A DNA stretch of 64,000 nucleotides, taken from positions 104,017-168,016 of the forward strand of contig WNNJ02000818.1 in assembly GCA_012934845.2 (NCBI GenBank). The letters are read 5' to 3'. This stretch comes from Pomphorhynchus laevis. Lineage: Eukaryota; Acanthocephala; Palaeacanthocephala; Echinorhynchida; Pomphorhynchidae. The translations under genes and the position numbers were made by a program. This document shows, in pieces, positions 1 to 11,863 of this stretch (position 1 is its first letter; every line of letters begins with the position of its first letter). The notes beneath the pieces were generated by a model. It saw nothing but the letters and a program-made list of their open reading frames with translations. It was not told where the DNA came from and ran no database searches.

Positions 1-359
1 GAGATTGTATCCAGCACCACGTTCACGATATTTCATCTTTTGAATATGTCTTCGAAGTCCCATATGAATAACTTCGTACAACAAAATGTCCTATATTCAT
101 ACGCAACTACTTAATATATTACTTAAATAAAATAATAAAAATTCAAAAATTTAAAATCAATAATTCTAAGTTATAAAAAATTAACTTATAAATTAGATCA
201 GATAACTGAGTCTACGTATTTTATATTATATATAAATTAAAAACAAAGATAAATAATTAAAATAATAGATAATTATATAAGATTTTATACAATTGATATT
301 TATCTAAATATAAAATTTATTATTAAAATTTAAAATATTAGTCAATTTTTATGACTCAC
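1..359. other. AT-rich intron sequence with a Naiad terminal remnant
   Basis: Positions 195-345, read on the minus strand, match the terminal part shared by the Naiad copies (TACGTAGACTCAGTTATCTGATC followed upstream by AT-rich sequence). Positions 1-120 show nothing I recognise. Confidence 0.5.
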
Positions 360-3100
360 AATTTATTCTCAGTTAAAACATTTGTTTCTGCATTGATCAA
401 TGGTTAAGAAATGTGTATGTCACGATCGGCCATGTACTCTCGCAAGCATGCTGTGTTGCCCATCTGTATTGCGGCGCTGATCCTTTGCATTAAAAATGAA
501 AAGACGTGCACATCCCCAGTTCGTCTAACCAAACGCCTACCGAATTCCTGTTGAAAGTCAAGAGAATTGGAGCCTACCGCTTCTAGCGTCTTGATGACTA
601 TCGCGGTAAACATGTGTTTGCGAGGATCCAAATCCACATATTTTCGGTATTTTCGAATTGCTGCATCCTTTGCGATAAGTCCAGCGTCATGAACCGCCAA
701 ATGTTGGTTGCTTTAAGTCAACGTATTTGGACACTTAAAGTCCCAAGCGATGTACAATTCGTGTTTTAGGGCGACGAGGGTACCGCCCTCTATTCGCTTG
801 TCGTCGGTCCTCGACAGACACATGGGTTCAAGACGGGATGGCATATCTGCAGCCATTAAAGTTCTTCGAATGGTACCGCTGACCTCCGCGTGACGGGCAT
901 GACGGCTTAGAGAATACCGACAATCTAGACCGTGAGCGGTTGCGTTATCGCAAACGACCCCACACCTACACCCAAATGACCGACAGAAATCGACACCGAG
1001 TCTCAGAGCCACCGCTGCGGTAATAGAAAAATTGTCTAATCTCGTTCCCACTGCGGATATAGGCAACGTCCGAAGAAAATCACCGAAGTGCTTTGCGGCA
1101 ACTGCTAACAACCGAGCGTTCGACTTCGCGGATGATACCCCTTCCAACAACCACAGGAAACATGCTGTATGTACTGGTCTGGACCACTGTTTCTGAGATG
1201 TTAATTCTAGTGGAATACCAGGCCCATACAAGGACAACCATTCCGATACGGCAGCTGTGTAAAGTTGGCTATTACAGTATGAACCAGTGCTCAGATCCGG
1301 AATAAGTATTATGTTTATCAGTCGTACGTGGATGCGGCGAAAGCACAGTAAGACGGAATCGCGATGTTCTGGGTACTAGTGAAACCGAAGCCGTGTACGT
1401 CGATCGTGAGCGTTACCTGGCGCTATGCACCTTCGCCCAGGATCATGTTCAGAGTCGATGACAAAAGACTCTTTAGCTTGTCGTTGCAAGATGTAATTCG
1501 CGGGCTATGGAAACACGGCGAAGTTCGTAACAGGTATTGAATCTTGCGAAGGGTTACTGATCGTGTCAGTAAAACATTTTCTGTCGTGTTTATCATGCCC
1601 ACCCACTCGATAAGCTGGCTTGCTTCAACTGCAGCCAGGTCTTTGATAAAGCGGCATCCAGAGATTAATCACATTCGATTGATGCACCAAGTAATACCTC
1701 GTCACTGACTTTTGCAATTAAGACGGCAGAGCGAACCTTTTCGACTGCGAGTAGGTCGATACCCATAATCTCGCATTTGTGGTCATTAAGAGATATACCC
1801 ATTGGACCACCCAACCTCTTGATCATCTTGATATCCCGGTCAATAGAGTATACATTATCGCCCATGGAACAGTCATTCAAATACCAAATGTTTATAGCGT
1901 ATGTGCAGTGAGTGGCTATTGGATAAATTGCCAAAGAAAAACGTAGTGGACCTGAGGATCGCCCTGCTGAACCCCCACTACTGAGTTCACGATATTGTTT
2001 CCAAAAAATAGTTAACCGTGATTACAGTAGCATGCGAAAACACAGAAAAATTATCAGATTTTCTCTCGAACGCTCTCGAGCATTTTATCACGACTGAGGT
2101 TGTTGAATGCGTTGGCAAAATCCAGTTTGACGAACTCATTTTCGACATCCAATTTGTGTTGCCCAAAATGTATCCCCGCGTAAACAGCAGCCTCTGTTCC
2201 GTTTGGCACATTGACGCCCAGTTGATACGGAGAGAAGACGTTAACTATAAGATCATACGCATGTCGATTAACGATTTTGCCGTTAAGACGACTGAGAGAG
2301 CAACAGATAAAGATTGATCGTAATCCGTTACATATCTTTCGTAAAGCTTGTATTCAATCACTGAATATTATTGAACCAATGCATGGGGGAAATTACCGTT
2401 CTGTAATAGCAGACAGAGACGGCATAAAGAATCTACCAACTATACACCGGCCGGGAAGCTGCTCAAAGGCACGAGGTGTTCTGAATGGACAGCGCTTAGC
2501 CGTCTATTCCTTCGGCAGAAGCGTTTGGAAAAGAGCGGATAGCATTTAGGATTGACTCTCCAGATATGACAATTTCGAAGCTATTAACTGGAGATATGTC
2601 ATATCTCCAGATATGACAATTTCGAAGCTATTGTTTGCTAGAACTGACTCAATGCCTTCACGCCTATCAGACGAGTGTGGCATTTTCGCTAGGTGCACAT
2701 CTTTAAGTTGTCTTAAAGAGGCATAATAAGGTTGAACAAATTGTTTGTCGCTGCACTCAAAGCCGAACAACACCCGAACATCACTTTTCCCGATATTTTC
2801 TGAAGCTCTTCGACAAAGCGATTCGACGAGGCAATTGTCCGTAGAATTGTTCGGAAGAATCCTCGGATTTGTAAATTTTATCACTGACGTGCATCGAGAT
2901 TTGAATTTGAGGGAAACATTGGGATGATGCAAGGAATTCTCTTTGATTTTATTAATCAGCGAGCTGCGTCCTAATAAGTTTTTATCTGTCGAATCGTTTA
3001 GAAGACGCTACACCGATTTAGCGAAAGTCAGCAACGCAAAATATGCATCTTCCACCGACGGATCTGAGACAACAGTCAATAAGAGTCGAGTAAGAGAGCT
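360..3100 (-). mobile_element. Lineage-A RLE non-LTR retrotransposon, decayed
   Basis: Minus-strand relic with parts in family order: an N-terminal helical region (3100-2550), reverse transcriptase pieces (2330-1665: KLDFANAFNN, IWYLNDC, LNDHKCEI) and a C-terminal restriction-like nuclease region (1237-404). The nuclease part has a CCHC-like CxC...HGLDC motif, RHAEV, and a degraded LSRTDDKR where related elements have LSRxDGKRPDG. The tail encodes DLDPRKHMF and LMQRISAAIQMGN. The YxDD box reads YLND, several frames are broken and no intact ORF remains. This family copies itself by target-primed reverse transcription. It lies in intron sequence downstream of the last AGL exon seen. Confidence 0.75.
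2556..2631. repeat. Short tandem duplication with palindrome
   Basis: A segment of about 36 bp (CTCCAGATATGACAATTTCG...) occurs twice in tandem, joined by the palindrome GGAGATATGTCATATCTCC. It lies within the decayed RLE element. Confidence 0.7.
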
Positions 3101-3435
3101 AGCCACATGATAACATAGCAGTTCCTCCTGAACTGCTATGAAAACTGATAACATATCAGTTTATCCAGATGACCTCTAATCCTTATTCTGATACATTGAA
3201 TGTTATAATAACAGACAATCTTTATTCAGATACAACTTCTGTTATTATATTAGTCAAGTCTTAAAAATTGATTTTTATTTTAAATTACAATTTTTTATTT
3301 TAACTTGATATAAGTTATATGAAATCTTATAAAAAATATTTAATTATTTATCATTATTTAATTATTTCATTTTTATAATTATGTTTAATCTATAAATAAT
3401 TTAATATACGTAGACTCAATTACCTGATCTGATTG
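3101..3435 (+). mobile_element. Naiad terminal segment (pseudo-LTR remnant)
   Basis: Plus-strand copy of the Naiad 3' terminal region: CAGTTCCTCCTGA, GACCTCTAATCCTTATTCTG, the long AT-rich tract and the boundary ACGTAGACTCAATTACCTGA at 3408-3430. Two hairpins are specific to this copy: CATAGCAGTTC/GAACTGCTATG and AAACTGAT/ATCAGTTT (about 3114-3165). No coding part is attached. Confidence 0.65.
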
Positions 3436-3710
3436 TCGTATGTGTAATAAGACAGTCAATTAACATCTTTGATTTATTGGATAAAATAATCACGACCATC
3501 TTTGATACATGGTTATCTTTGATAACCATGTATCGATAAGCGAAAAATTAAAGTACGTTTAAGACAACGAATGTTTCCACATTATTGGTTGCAGTAACGC
3601 AGAAATTTGCATATATTCCAAAATAATATTGTTACTTTTACCTTTTCATCTTAAAATATTGTTAAGGGATGTGAAGGTACATGGAAGATTAAATCCGAGC
3701 ATAAGTTCCT

Positions 3711-4365
3711 GATACTTGCAAAAGTCTATTACAGAAATCTATTTACTCTATCAAGCTGATAGAAGTTTGAGGATACTATATCCGTATTAAGAATATCGTA
3801 TAATATATTATAAGTTCAAACTCTATTTTGAAATGTCGCCTTGCGTCGTCGAATGAAGATTTCGCAAATTGTGTAGTAAATTATATAGCGCTAAAATTTT
3901 GTAAATATGAGATTTGAATATCTATCTACCAGCGAGCGTTAATTTAAAGTATTTGTATGAATTTGAAAGTAGAAGAATAACATTTAAACCAATTATAATG
4001 ATGGTATGTCTAAGATACGAGCTAAAATTGTGGAAGATGTTTTTTGAGCACGACAAAGAAACCTTTTTAAATATGCCCATTTAATTTTATCAATGGGTTC
4101 AATACATTGATAATAAAATACATTAATAATAAATATTAATACATTTATACATCTCAGTACATTAATAATAAAATCCATTAAATCTGTGGATTTTATCGAA
4201 GAATACCAATAAAATCAATTAATTTTCCCATCAGAATTATATTTCTATAATTTTATTAATAAATAAATAAAAAGTAAATTCATTAATAAATACGGTAGGC
4301 ATCTGCATTTCTTTTGTCAGAAATGACCCCCTTTTAATTTCTGAAATATAGTGAGTTGTAATTTA
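3711..4365. repeat. Duplicated block, copy 1
   Basis: Near-identical to 17780-18632, same orientation. It lacks about 200 bp relative to that copy; the gap is bounded in the longer copy by the direct repeat GTAAATTC, so a microhomology deletion is likely. The sequence has no coding features. The stretch 3436-3710 just before it shows nothing I recognise. Confidence 0.9.
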
Positions 4366-5048
4366 ATTATTTATTAAATTAGCTATAAAAATTAGAATAT
4401 AAAGTGAATTTTTATTATGTCATAATAACATTAATTCAACTTATGTTATTAACAAAATATTGAATAACATTTGAAAAACTTTTTCTTTTGCCGTTAATCA
4501 TGTATGGAAATGAATTGGTTCTCAATGTACGCGTCCTCCATTTCGCACGGTTGTGGACCAGATCCGGTTAAAATCGAGCAGCTTGTAAACCTTTGTGTAG
4601 TGTGTTTTGTCATCGCTGCTTTGGTCGTTCTTTAGGACAGTTACCATCTATTTGAATCCCCAGACCTAACTATTAAGGCCTTTATTAAGGAGGCTTAGAC
4701 TTATATTAAGCTACTCAGACCTATATTAAGATTAAGCTCAGACATATAGCAGCTTGGATGTTCATACCTATGTTAATATTTAAACATCTTAATTCATTAT
4801 TTGTTATTAATAAAATATTTTAATTATATTGGAACATTAATAATGAAATTCAAAAATATTAATTTAATATTTACGTAATTTTTTAAATATTGTTATCATT
4901 AATTAATGGTTTTAACATCATCAATTCTAGTTTAACATTAAATGGGATAGAAATAAATAATAATTTAGCTTTAATAGATTATAATATAATTTAGCATTAT
5001 GCTGATTAATCAAAATGTGAGATAATTTATCTTGCTGGGAAAACTTAC
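4366..5048. other. Intron sequence without recognised feature
   Basis: Mostly AT-rich. A less AT-rich stretch at about 4497-4640 has no ORF of note on either strand and I cannot identify it. It is the start of the intron after the exon at 5049-5196. Confidence 0.5.
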
Positions 5049-5196
5049 ATTGCTTCCAGGCTCACATGCGGGTGACTCATCTGTTGGATACATCATCGCA
5101 CATGCATCCTTAAGTATTTCATGTCCTTTATCCACTGATTCAGTGTAGCACTTAATGCTGTAAAGCCACCACCAGTATGCATCGCGACAATTATAC
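5049..5196 (-). CDS. AGL: AGL exon with YNCRDA motif (last in window)
   Basis: 148-nt exon (1 nt plus 49 codons), acceptor TTTTAG, donor AAT/GTAAGT. It encodes YNCRDAYWWWLYSIKCY and MMYPTDESPACEPGSN, matching AGL YNCRDAVWWWL and MYPTDDS in the glucosidase domain. No downstream exon is visible in 1-5048. Confidence 0.95.
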
Positions 5197-5429
5197 CTAA
5201 AATCAACAATAGTTAAAATCTTCATGTATATTAAATGCTTTTAGAATAAATCAATAATGCATTCAATATTAAATATTGCATTCAATAATCGTTGTAAAAT
5301 CTCATTATTATAATTGAAAAGAATACCTTCAATTAAAGAAGCATAATTGAATTGACAGTTTACATGTCTTTAGATATTAATGTTTTTTATTAATATTAAT
5401 TTTTTATCTAAAACATTATTTTTCATAAA

Positions 5430-5570
5430 ATAAAAGCTTTATAGAATATGAATTTGTTCGATATGTTTCGATATATTGATGATATATGTGCATTTAATTC
5501 TAATAATTTTTATACAATAAGTGAACAAATTTATTCAAGTAGCTTTACTAAAACCAATATTTTCACAACG
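5430..5570 (+). mobile_element. Naiad reverse transcriptase fragment
   Basis: Plus-strand fragment encoding FIEYEF and, after an internal deletion, MFRYIDDICAFNSNNFYTIS. It is the catalytic YIDD region of the Naiad RT seen elsewhere in the window. Confidence 0.75.
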
Positions 5571-5610
5571 CCAATATTTTTTAAACAGTTGATACTGATA
5601 TATTATTGAT

Positions 5611-5767
5611 AAATAATTATTGGACTGGATCAAAGGAAAGAATAAATTATTTGTGATATTTCGCTAATTTTACTGAAGATGCAAACTTTTCTGAAGATGC
5701 TAACAGTAGTTAGCGAAATATTAAAAATAATTTATTCTTTCCTTTGATCTAGCTCCAATAATTATTT
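5611..5767. mobile_element. Fold-back (MITE-like) element
   Basis: Inverted repeat of about 55 bp per arm around a short centre: left arm AAATAATTATTGGA...GGATCAAAGGAAAGAATAAA..., right arm its near-perfect complement ending TCCAATAATTATTT. No ORF. Related ends bracket the retrotransposon at 19007-22472. No clear target duplication is seen. Confidence 0.65.
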
Positions 5768-5869
5768 AAAACCAATATTAAAAAATATAAAGGAAGTATA
5801 TAAAAGAAGGATATATTAAAAAGTTTGAGAAAAAAGTTTTTGAAATAATATAACTTATGACTTATGAGT

Positions 5870-7065
5870 AATCCTGCATTGCTTAGTTCAATTAAGCTTA
5901 ACAACACAAATGCAAAGAGTGAGGGAGCAGAACTACGAGGTTTTACAATTCGTTAACAATCCGGATTTAATGCGTCAAACAATGGAAATGATTCGTAATC
6001 CTACAACTACACAGGAAATTACGAGAAACCATGATAGAGCCCTGATTAACCTTGAGAGTTTACCGAGCGGATATAATGTTCGACAGAGAATTTATCGCGA
6101 TTTTCAAGAACCAATGCTTAATGTGGCACATGAGCAGTTTGGCGATAACCCTCTGAATACTAATTCTAGCTCATCTAGTACAGCTAACACTAGTCAAGTA
6201 GGAACTGAAAATACAAACCTCCTACCTAACCCGGGGCATCTCAGAATACTACATTTCAAATCGATTCGTCTAGATCATATGTATCTAATTCAAACCGTTT
6301 AGAGTCGCCTTTGCAATCTACGTCAAGCGAAAACACTGATCGGTATTCTACGATGAACCCTCAATAATTATTAGTAGGCGCTGCTGAAAATCCTCGCATG
6401 TTATTCGACATGTTGCGGATATCCAGTTTTAACCCAAATATGGATAATTCTATCCGCGATCCTGGTATTCTACTAAATCTGCTTAAGATTCTACTTAATC
6501 TGCTGCGTGCATATGAATTTATACAGGACGAAAGACAAGGAGAACAAGTACATCGTGTAATTCATGAGTTTATAAGTCAGTGGCCAATACCTGAAATTCG
6601 TACTCTATGCATAAATACTCGAGCATTGAGGACGATTGTACAAATTCTACAGAACCTAATTCGTCTTAGGGACACATCCCCACAAGTATATGCACAGTTG
6701 ATATCTTCAAATATACGCGGTCTAGTCGATAATCAAATGAATAGTCAACCTACTTCATCTGATGTGGATTCTTTTCGATCACCAAGCAATAGACAAACAG
6801 CTTATGCAACAACAGTATTTCAAAATTTACAATAATCAAATCAAGATTATACTGCTTCGTTGTTTCAACCATTAGATCGTCTTCATCCCCAGCAACATCA
6901 GCCGACAAATCAACAACCAAACCAAACTCAAGAACAACTTTATGCATCCGAACTTGTACAAATGCAGACAGTGGGATTCCATAGCTGTGATACTAATCTG
7001 AAAGCGCTTGCTCCATCTGTGTGGGACGCAAAAATTGCTGTAGAACGTAATGAAGACTATTGACT
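5870..7065 (+). pseudogene. Ubiquilin retrocopy (processed pseudogene)
   Basis: Intronless plus-strand relic of ubiquilin, the proteasome shuttle with UBL, STI1 and UBA domains. Visible parts are the STI1 region (NNPDLMRQTMEMIRNP, then HDRALINLESLPSGYN and QEPMLNVAHEQFGDNP, 5910-6220), a low-complexity serine/asparagine linker, LLPNPG where ubiquilins have LPNPW, a divergent second helical region (6398-6835) and the UBA domain (ASELVQMQTVGFHSCDTNLK, 6945-7060). The UBL is absent. There is a frameshift near 6235 and stop codons near 6368 and 6833. No clear poly(A) tail is seen. It sits antisense to AGL in the 13.4-kb intron. Confidence 0.87.
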
Positions 7066-7099
7066 TTTATTTGAATTTTAATTGTTTTTTAATAATATA

Positions 7100-7235
7100 A
7101 CATACATTTAGATTATACAATCCCATCGAATTATCGATATTATCGAATTATCGAAACAACCGAATTATCTACAAACGATATTCATATACGAACGATATTT
7201 ATCGACGAACGATATTTATCAACGAACGAAATAGC
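7100..7235. repeat. Short degenerate tandem repeats
   Basis: Repeats of ATTATCGAA type followed by (AC)GAACGATATTTATC type, several units each. Likely simple-sequence expansion. Confidence 0.6.
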
Positions 7236-7237
7236 AA

Positions 7238-7540
7238 TTGCCTAAGCAAAAGAAGAGTACCTCTTTCGTTAAAGCAGCACACGATATTGGACAAAAATCT
7301 GCAATCAAACAAAAACATGATTTTGTTACTCTTGAAATTGGTTGTGACTCAGCAGATTGTGAAATATGGACAATTTTGAATGTCCCTGAGTCAACGAGAA
7401 GTAAATTTATAACAACGCCGTTTTTATGTGGTTTCTACACGGCTGCTAAATTAGCATTACTATTCAAAGTCAACTCAAAGGATAGGCCAACCAGTACATT
7501 TATATCGAAAAGTGTGATTGAACCAGTATTGGCGCCTTAA
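7238..7540 (+). CDS. Unidentified open frame, 100 codons
   Basis: Open frame starting with a non-ATG codon, rich in K, S and T, encoding SFVKAAHDIGQKSAIKQKHD and ending SKSVIEPVLAP. I do not recognise it. Its composition is less AT-biased than the flanks, which suggests an inserted or once-coding segment. It may be an antisense frame of an unrecognised retrocopy. It follows the ubiquilin relic by about 170 bp. Confidence 0.25.
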   Translation: MPKQKKSTSFVKAAHDIGQKSAIKQKHDFVTLEIGCDSADCEIWTILNVPESTRSKFITTPFLCGFYTAAKLALLFKVNSKDRPTSTFISKSVIEPVLAP

Positions 7541-7764
7541 ATCCAAAACAAACAATGTCTGCACCCTATATTAAGATTGCCTCCATTAGCTTTCGCGAAA
7601 CAACGTTATTTCATCGGTAGAATATCGTTGCGCTGCACTTTGGTTGCTCATTTGAATGATGTTGTAAATAATGCACTGTCCATGTATTTATAAAATGTGT
7701 TTATAAATACATAGACATACATATTTAATAGATGCATATTTAAAAATATGTTACTATAAAAATA

Positions 7765-8105
7765 CAATCAAACAGGAATTAGTAAAATATATAAATCAAC
7801 TCAATATTATTAAAAATAAATTTAAAATCATTAGCGGAAATTTTTTATGGATGAATAATAAATAATATGCTTTGTATTAGAATAAGATACTAGATAATCA
7901 AATTTCATCAGATGAAAAACGTCCTTAACACGTATTTGGCGCCGCTGCTATGTTGAGTAGAAGAGTTAGGGGCGATAATTTAATATTATTAAAAAATAAA
8001 ATTTACAATATATAAATCAACAACATTATTAAAAATAAATTTAAACTCTAAAGCGTAAAATTTTTATAGATAAAAATATACTTTAAATTATCATAAGATA
8101 CTAGA
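7765..8105 (+). mobile_element. Naiad 3' end, two partial tandem pieces
   Basis: Plus-strand Naiad C-terminal coding and terminal sequence (about 7765-7980), followed by a second partial repeat of the same end (7981-8105). It meets the minus-strand Naiad terminal at about 8106, making a tail-to-tail junction. Positions 7541-7764 show nothing recognised. Confidence 0.65.
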
Positions 8106-9149
8106 TCAAATCAGCAAACTGAGTCTACGTATATAATATAATTATAAAATAAACAAAAAAATAATGCTAAACAAAATTTAATAATTAAATAATAAAATTA
8201 ATAATTGTTTTTAGATTTTCTATAATTTAAATCAAGTTAAAATAAAAAATTGGAATTAAAAAGAACGTAATATTTATGAATTGATAAATAAATAACAGAC
8301 GTTGCATCAGAATAAGAATAAGAGGTCATCAGAAGGAACTGCTATGCTATCAGGTTTCGGCCCCTAACTCCTCTGCCCAACATATCAGCGGGGCCAAATA
8401 CATGCTAATGATGTATTTCCTCTGATAAAACTATCTAGTATCTTATTCTAATACAAAGTATATTATTTATTATCAATCCATAAAAATTTGCCACTTAAGA
8501 GTTTAAATTTATTCTTTATATTATTGTGTTGATTTATATATTTTACTATTTTCTGCTTGATGTTATTTTTATAGTAACCTAGTTTAAAATATGTATCTAT
8601 TAAATTATTTAAATGATTTTGAAGAAAGCCAATATCATTACACATTGTTGCAATTCTTAAAATTTCATTATTTAATGTATTATATTTTACATTATATGGT
8701 ATGCATGAATGCTTATGCAAAAATATGTTTTTTGTAAATTTAAATATGTCATCTTTACGATATAAATTAATAGTAGTTTTAGTTAAAGTTAATTTAATGT
8801 TCATATCTAGATATACACCTTCTTTATCATTAATATTGGTTTTGTTAAGAATAAGGCTTTCTGGATAAATGTGCTCACTAATTGAATAAAAATTATTAGA
8901 ATTAAATACACATATATCATCAATGTATCGAAACATATATTTCATATATTTATATTGTTTAGATTTAGTTTTTACACAGTTATGAACAAATTCATATTCT
9001 ATAAAGCTTAAAAACAAGTCAGCTATAATTATGCTACTATTACCACCCATTGGAACACCTTTTACTTGTCTAAATATAGATGTCCCTACTTTTAAATAAT
9101 TTTGATTTATCAAAATATTTAAGGATTCTATTAATTCAATTTTATCCAT
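8106..9149 (-). mobile_element. Naiad copy A2: RT palm domain plus terminal segment
   Basis: Minus strand. The open frame 9149-8463 (228 codons) encodes the C-terminal half of a Penelope-like RT: GVPMGG, MFRYIDDICVFNSNNFYSIS, YLDMNIKLTL, HSCIPYNVKYNTLNNEILRI, ending SGKFLWIDNK. The terminal segment 8462-8106 contains the GGCCCC/GGGGCC hairpin followed by GAAAC (8395-8354) and the boundary TACGTAGACTCAGTTTGCTG. 5'-truncated; the frame is intact but lacks the fingers domain and the nuclease. Confidence 0.85.
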
Positions 9150-9164
9150 ATACTTATATTTATA

Positions 9165-9795
9165 TTTAAATTATCATTATATATTGTTGCAATTCTTAAA
9201 ATTTCATTATTTAATGTATTATATTTTATATTATATGGTATGCATGAATGCTCATGCAAAAATATGTTTTTTGTAAATTTAAATATGTCATCTTTACGAT
9301 ATAAATTAAAAGTAGTTTTAGTTAATGTTAGTTTAATGTTCATATCTAGATATACACCTTCTTTATCATCAATATTGGTTTTGTAAAGAATAAGGGTTTC
9401 TGGATAAATTTATTGACTAATTGAATAAACGGTTTACTGTCCAGTGAACATTTCGTATAAGAACGGAATATAAAATCGGTGTGTGGTGGATTCGAATTTC
9501 GAATATTAGTTACCGCCCACTAAATATTAATATTAATATCAATAATATTAATATTAGTTAATAAATTTATCCAGAAACCCTTATTCTTTACAAAACCAAT
9601 ATTGATGATAAAGAAGGTGTATATCTAGATATGAACATTAAACTAACATTAACCAAAACTACTTTTAATTTATATCGTAAAGATGACATATTTAAATTTA
9701 CAAAAAAAAACAAACTTTTGCATGAGCATTCATGCATACCATATAATATAAAATATAATACATTAAATAATGAAATTTTAAGAATTGCAACAATA
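9165..9795. repeat. Inverted duplication of a Naiad RT piece
   Basis: Positions 9165-9415 (minus) and 9555-9795 (plus) are near-identical Naiad RT fragments (YLDMNIKLTLTKTTFNLYRK) facing each other across about 140 bp. The spacer contains a partial unit of the satellite that follows (9428-9517) and an AT palindrome-like run. Confidence 0.85.
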
Positions 9796-9800
9796 TAGAA

Positions 9801-10722
9801 CACCAAATATAGAACACATTAATTGTGTTATTTGGTATATAAGCCAAATATAAACCAGCATTTCGGCAACAAGGAATCAGCAGAAGCAGTATAAGGACCG
9901 AAACACGAAATGTAGGCGTGGGCTCACGCTGATGAAGTCCACCACGCTGATTGTAGTTTACAGTGATGCTGATAGGATTTAAACAACCACACGAGGATAA
10001 TATCAAAACCGACCAGTGATGAATAGCGGTTCGTGTATGCAATATTCACAATAGTAAAAAGACAGCTTACGGTTTACTGTCCAGTGAACATTTCGTATAA
10101 GAACGGAAAATAAAATCGGTGTGTGGTGGATTCGAATTGCGAATATTAGTTACCACCCACACCAAATATAGAACACATTAATTGTGTAATTTGGTATATA
10201 AACCAGCATTTCGGCAACAATGAATCAGCAGAAGCAGTATAAGAAACGAAACACGAAATGTAGGCTGGGCTCACGCTGATGAAGTCCACCACGCTGATTG
10301 TAGTGTACAGTGATGCTGACAGGATTTAAACAACCACACGAGGATAATATCAAAACCGACCAGTGATGAATAACGGTTCGTGTATGCAATATTGACAATA
10401 GTATAAAGACAGCTTACGGTTCAGTGAACATTTCGTAAAAGGACGGAATATAAAATCGGTGTGTGGTGGATTCGAATTGCGAATATTAGTTATCGCCCCC
10501 ACCAAATATAGAACACATTAATTGTGTAATTTGGTATATAAGCCAAATATAAACCAGCATTTTGGCGACAAGGAATCAGCAGAAGCAGTAAAAAGACCGA
10601 AACACGAAATGTAGGCGTGGGCTCGCTGCTTATGATGTCCACCCACGCTGAGTGTGGTATACAGTGATACTGATAGGATTTAAACAACCACAAGAGGATA
10701 ATATCAAAACCGATCAGTGATG
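9801..10722. repeat. Tandem array, 340-359-bp unit
   Basis: Units start with CACCAAATATAGAACACATT at 9801, 10160 and 10500, giving lengths of 359, 340 and about 223 (truncated) bp; a partial unit lies at 9428-9517. Each unit opens with a hairpin (CCAAATA...TATTTGG around ACACATTAATTGTGT). It also contains GGACCGAAAC and, shortly after, CTGATGAAGTCC (9895-9940 in unit 1), which resemble hammerhead ribozyme boxes in permuted order. The array interrupts a Naiad RT gene. No ORF. Confidence 0.85.
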
Positions 10723-11863
10723 AATTGAATAAACATTATTAGAATTAAATATACATATATCATCAATGTATCGAAACATATTTTTCATATATTTATATAG
10801 TTTAGATTTAGCTTTTAAACAGTTATGAACAAATTCATATTCTATAAAAACAAGGCAGCATAATTGGGCTACTATTACCTCACATTGGAACACCCTTTAC
10901 TTGTCTAAATATAGATGCCCCTACTTTTAAATAATTTTGATTTATCAAAATATTTAAAGATTCTATTAATTTAATTAATCCATATATTTATATTTACTTG
11001 ATGGTTTAATTTTTGTTAAATAGGCGTTATAATTATTATAACATATATATGTATATATTTTTCAGAATATGAGATTAATTAATTTTACTAACGCTTCTTT
11101 AAAATCTACTAAATCTAGATTTGTATAAAGCGTACTAAAATCGTATGTATTTATATTTTGAAAATTTATTCCTTTTGTCTGTTTTAAAAATTCTTTTGTA
11201 GAATTAATACTGAAATAGTGTTTTATACCAGTATTAATTTCGATTACCTTGCAATATTTTTTAAAATGTGCTTTAATTACTTTAAGTATTTTATTCATAT
11301 AGACAGAAAGTGGTTTTAATGTACATTTAAACGCACTACATATGAACCCAGGTTTTATTGGATTTTTATGTAATTTTGGATTCCAATATAATATAGGTAT
11401 AGTTTTATTATCTAATTCAACCTTTATACCCTTTTTATCCATTATAGAACAGTGACTTGTAATAATTGTTTCTAAACTCAACTCACTACGTTCATATGTT
11501 GGATTTACATTTAAATCATTAGAATTAACCTCTTTCACTAGTATATCATAATAAAGCTTTTTGCATATGAAGACAAAGTTATTACTAGCTTTATCAATAG
11601 TTGTTATTATATAGTTATCATTTAATTTAGTAAGTTCTTTATACATATCTTTATTAATTTTATCTTTCCTTTTGTAATTGTTCGCTATTTTTATTTTATT
11701 TTTAATTTTATCAAACATATATAATCTTTCCAAATGTTTATCTTAGATATATTCGAGCTTTCACTATTAATCAGCTTACTGAAGTAATCATTTAAGTTAT
11801 TATATAACGAATTGTAAATTTTATTTTTGTCGTTGTTATTATTTAATCTATATTTATACCCTT

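Noticed and set aside
2018-2549. Plus-strand open frames here as genes
   Set aside because: They are shadows of the minus-strand RLE reverse transcriptase.
3993-4178. 61-codon frame repeated at 18062-18247 as a conserved gene
   Set aside because: The identity comes from the duplicated block as a whole; the frame has no coding features and is AT-rich.
8340-8400. Canonical hammerhead ribozyme in the Naiad end (CTGATGA and GAAAC both present)
   Set aside because: The boxes are in the wrong order with only about 3 nt for stem I, and other copies lose CTGATGA. Only the hairpin plus GAAAC is conserved.
9801-10722. CRISPR-like array
   Set aside because: Only three long units, no short repeats with unique spacers; the genome is eukaryotic.
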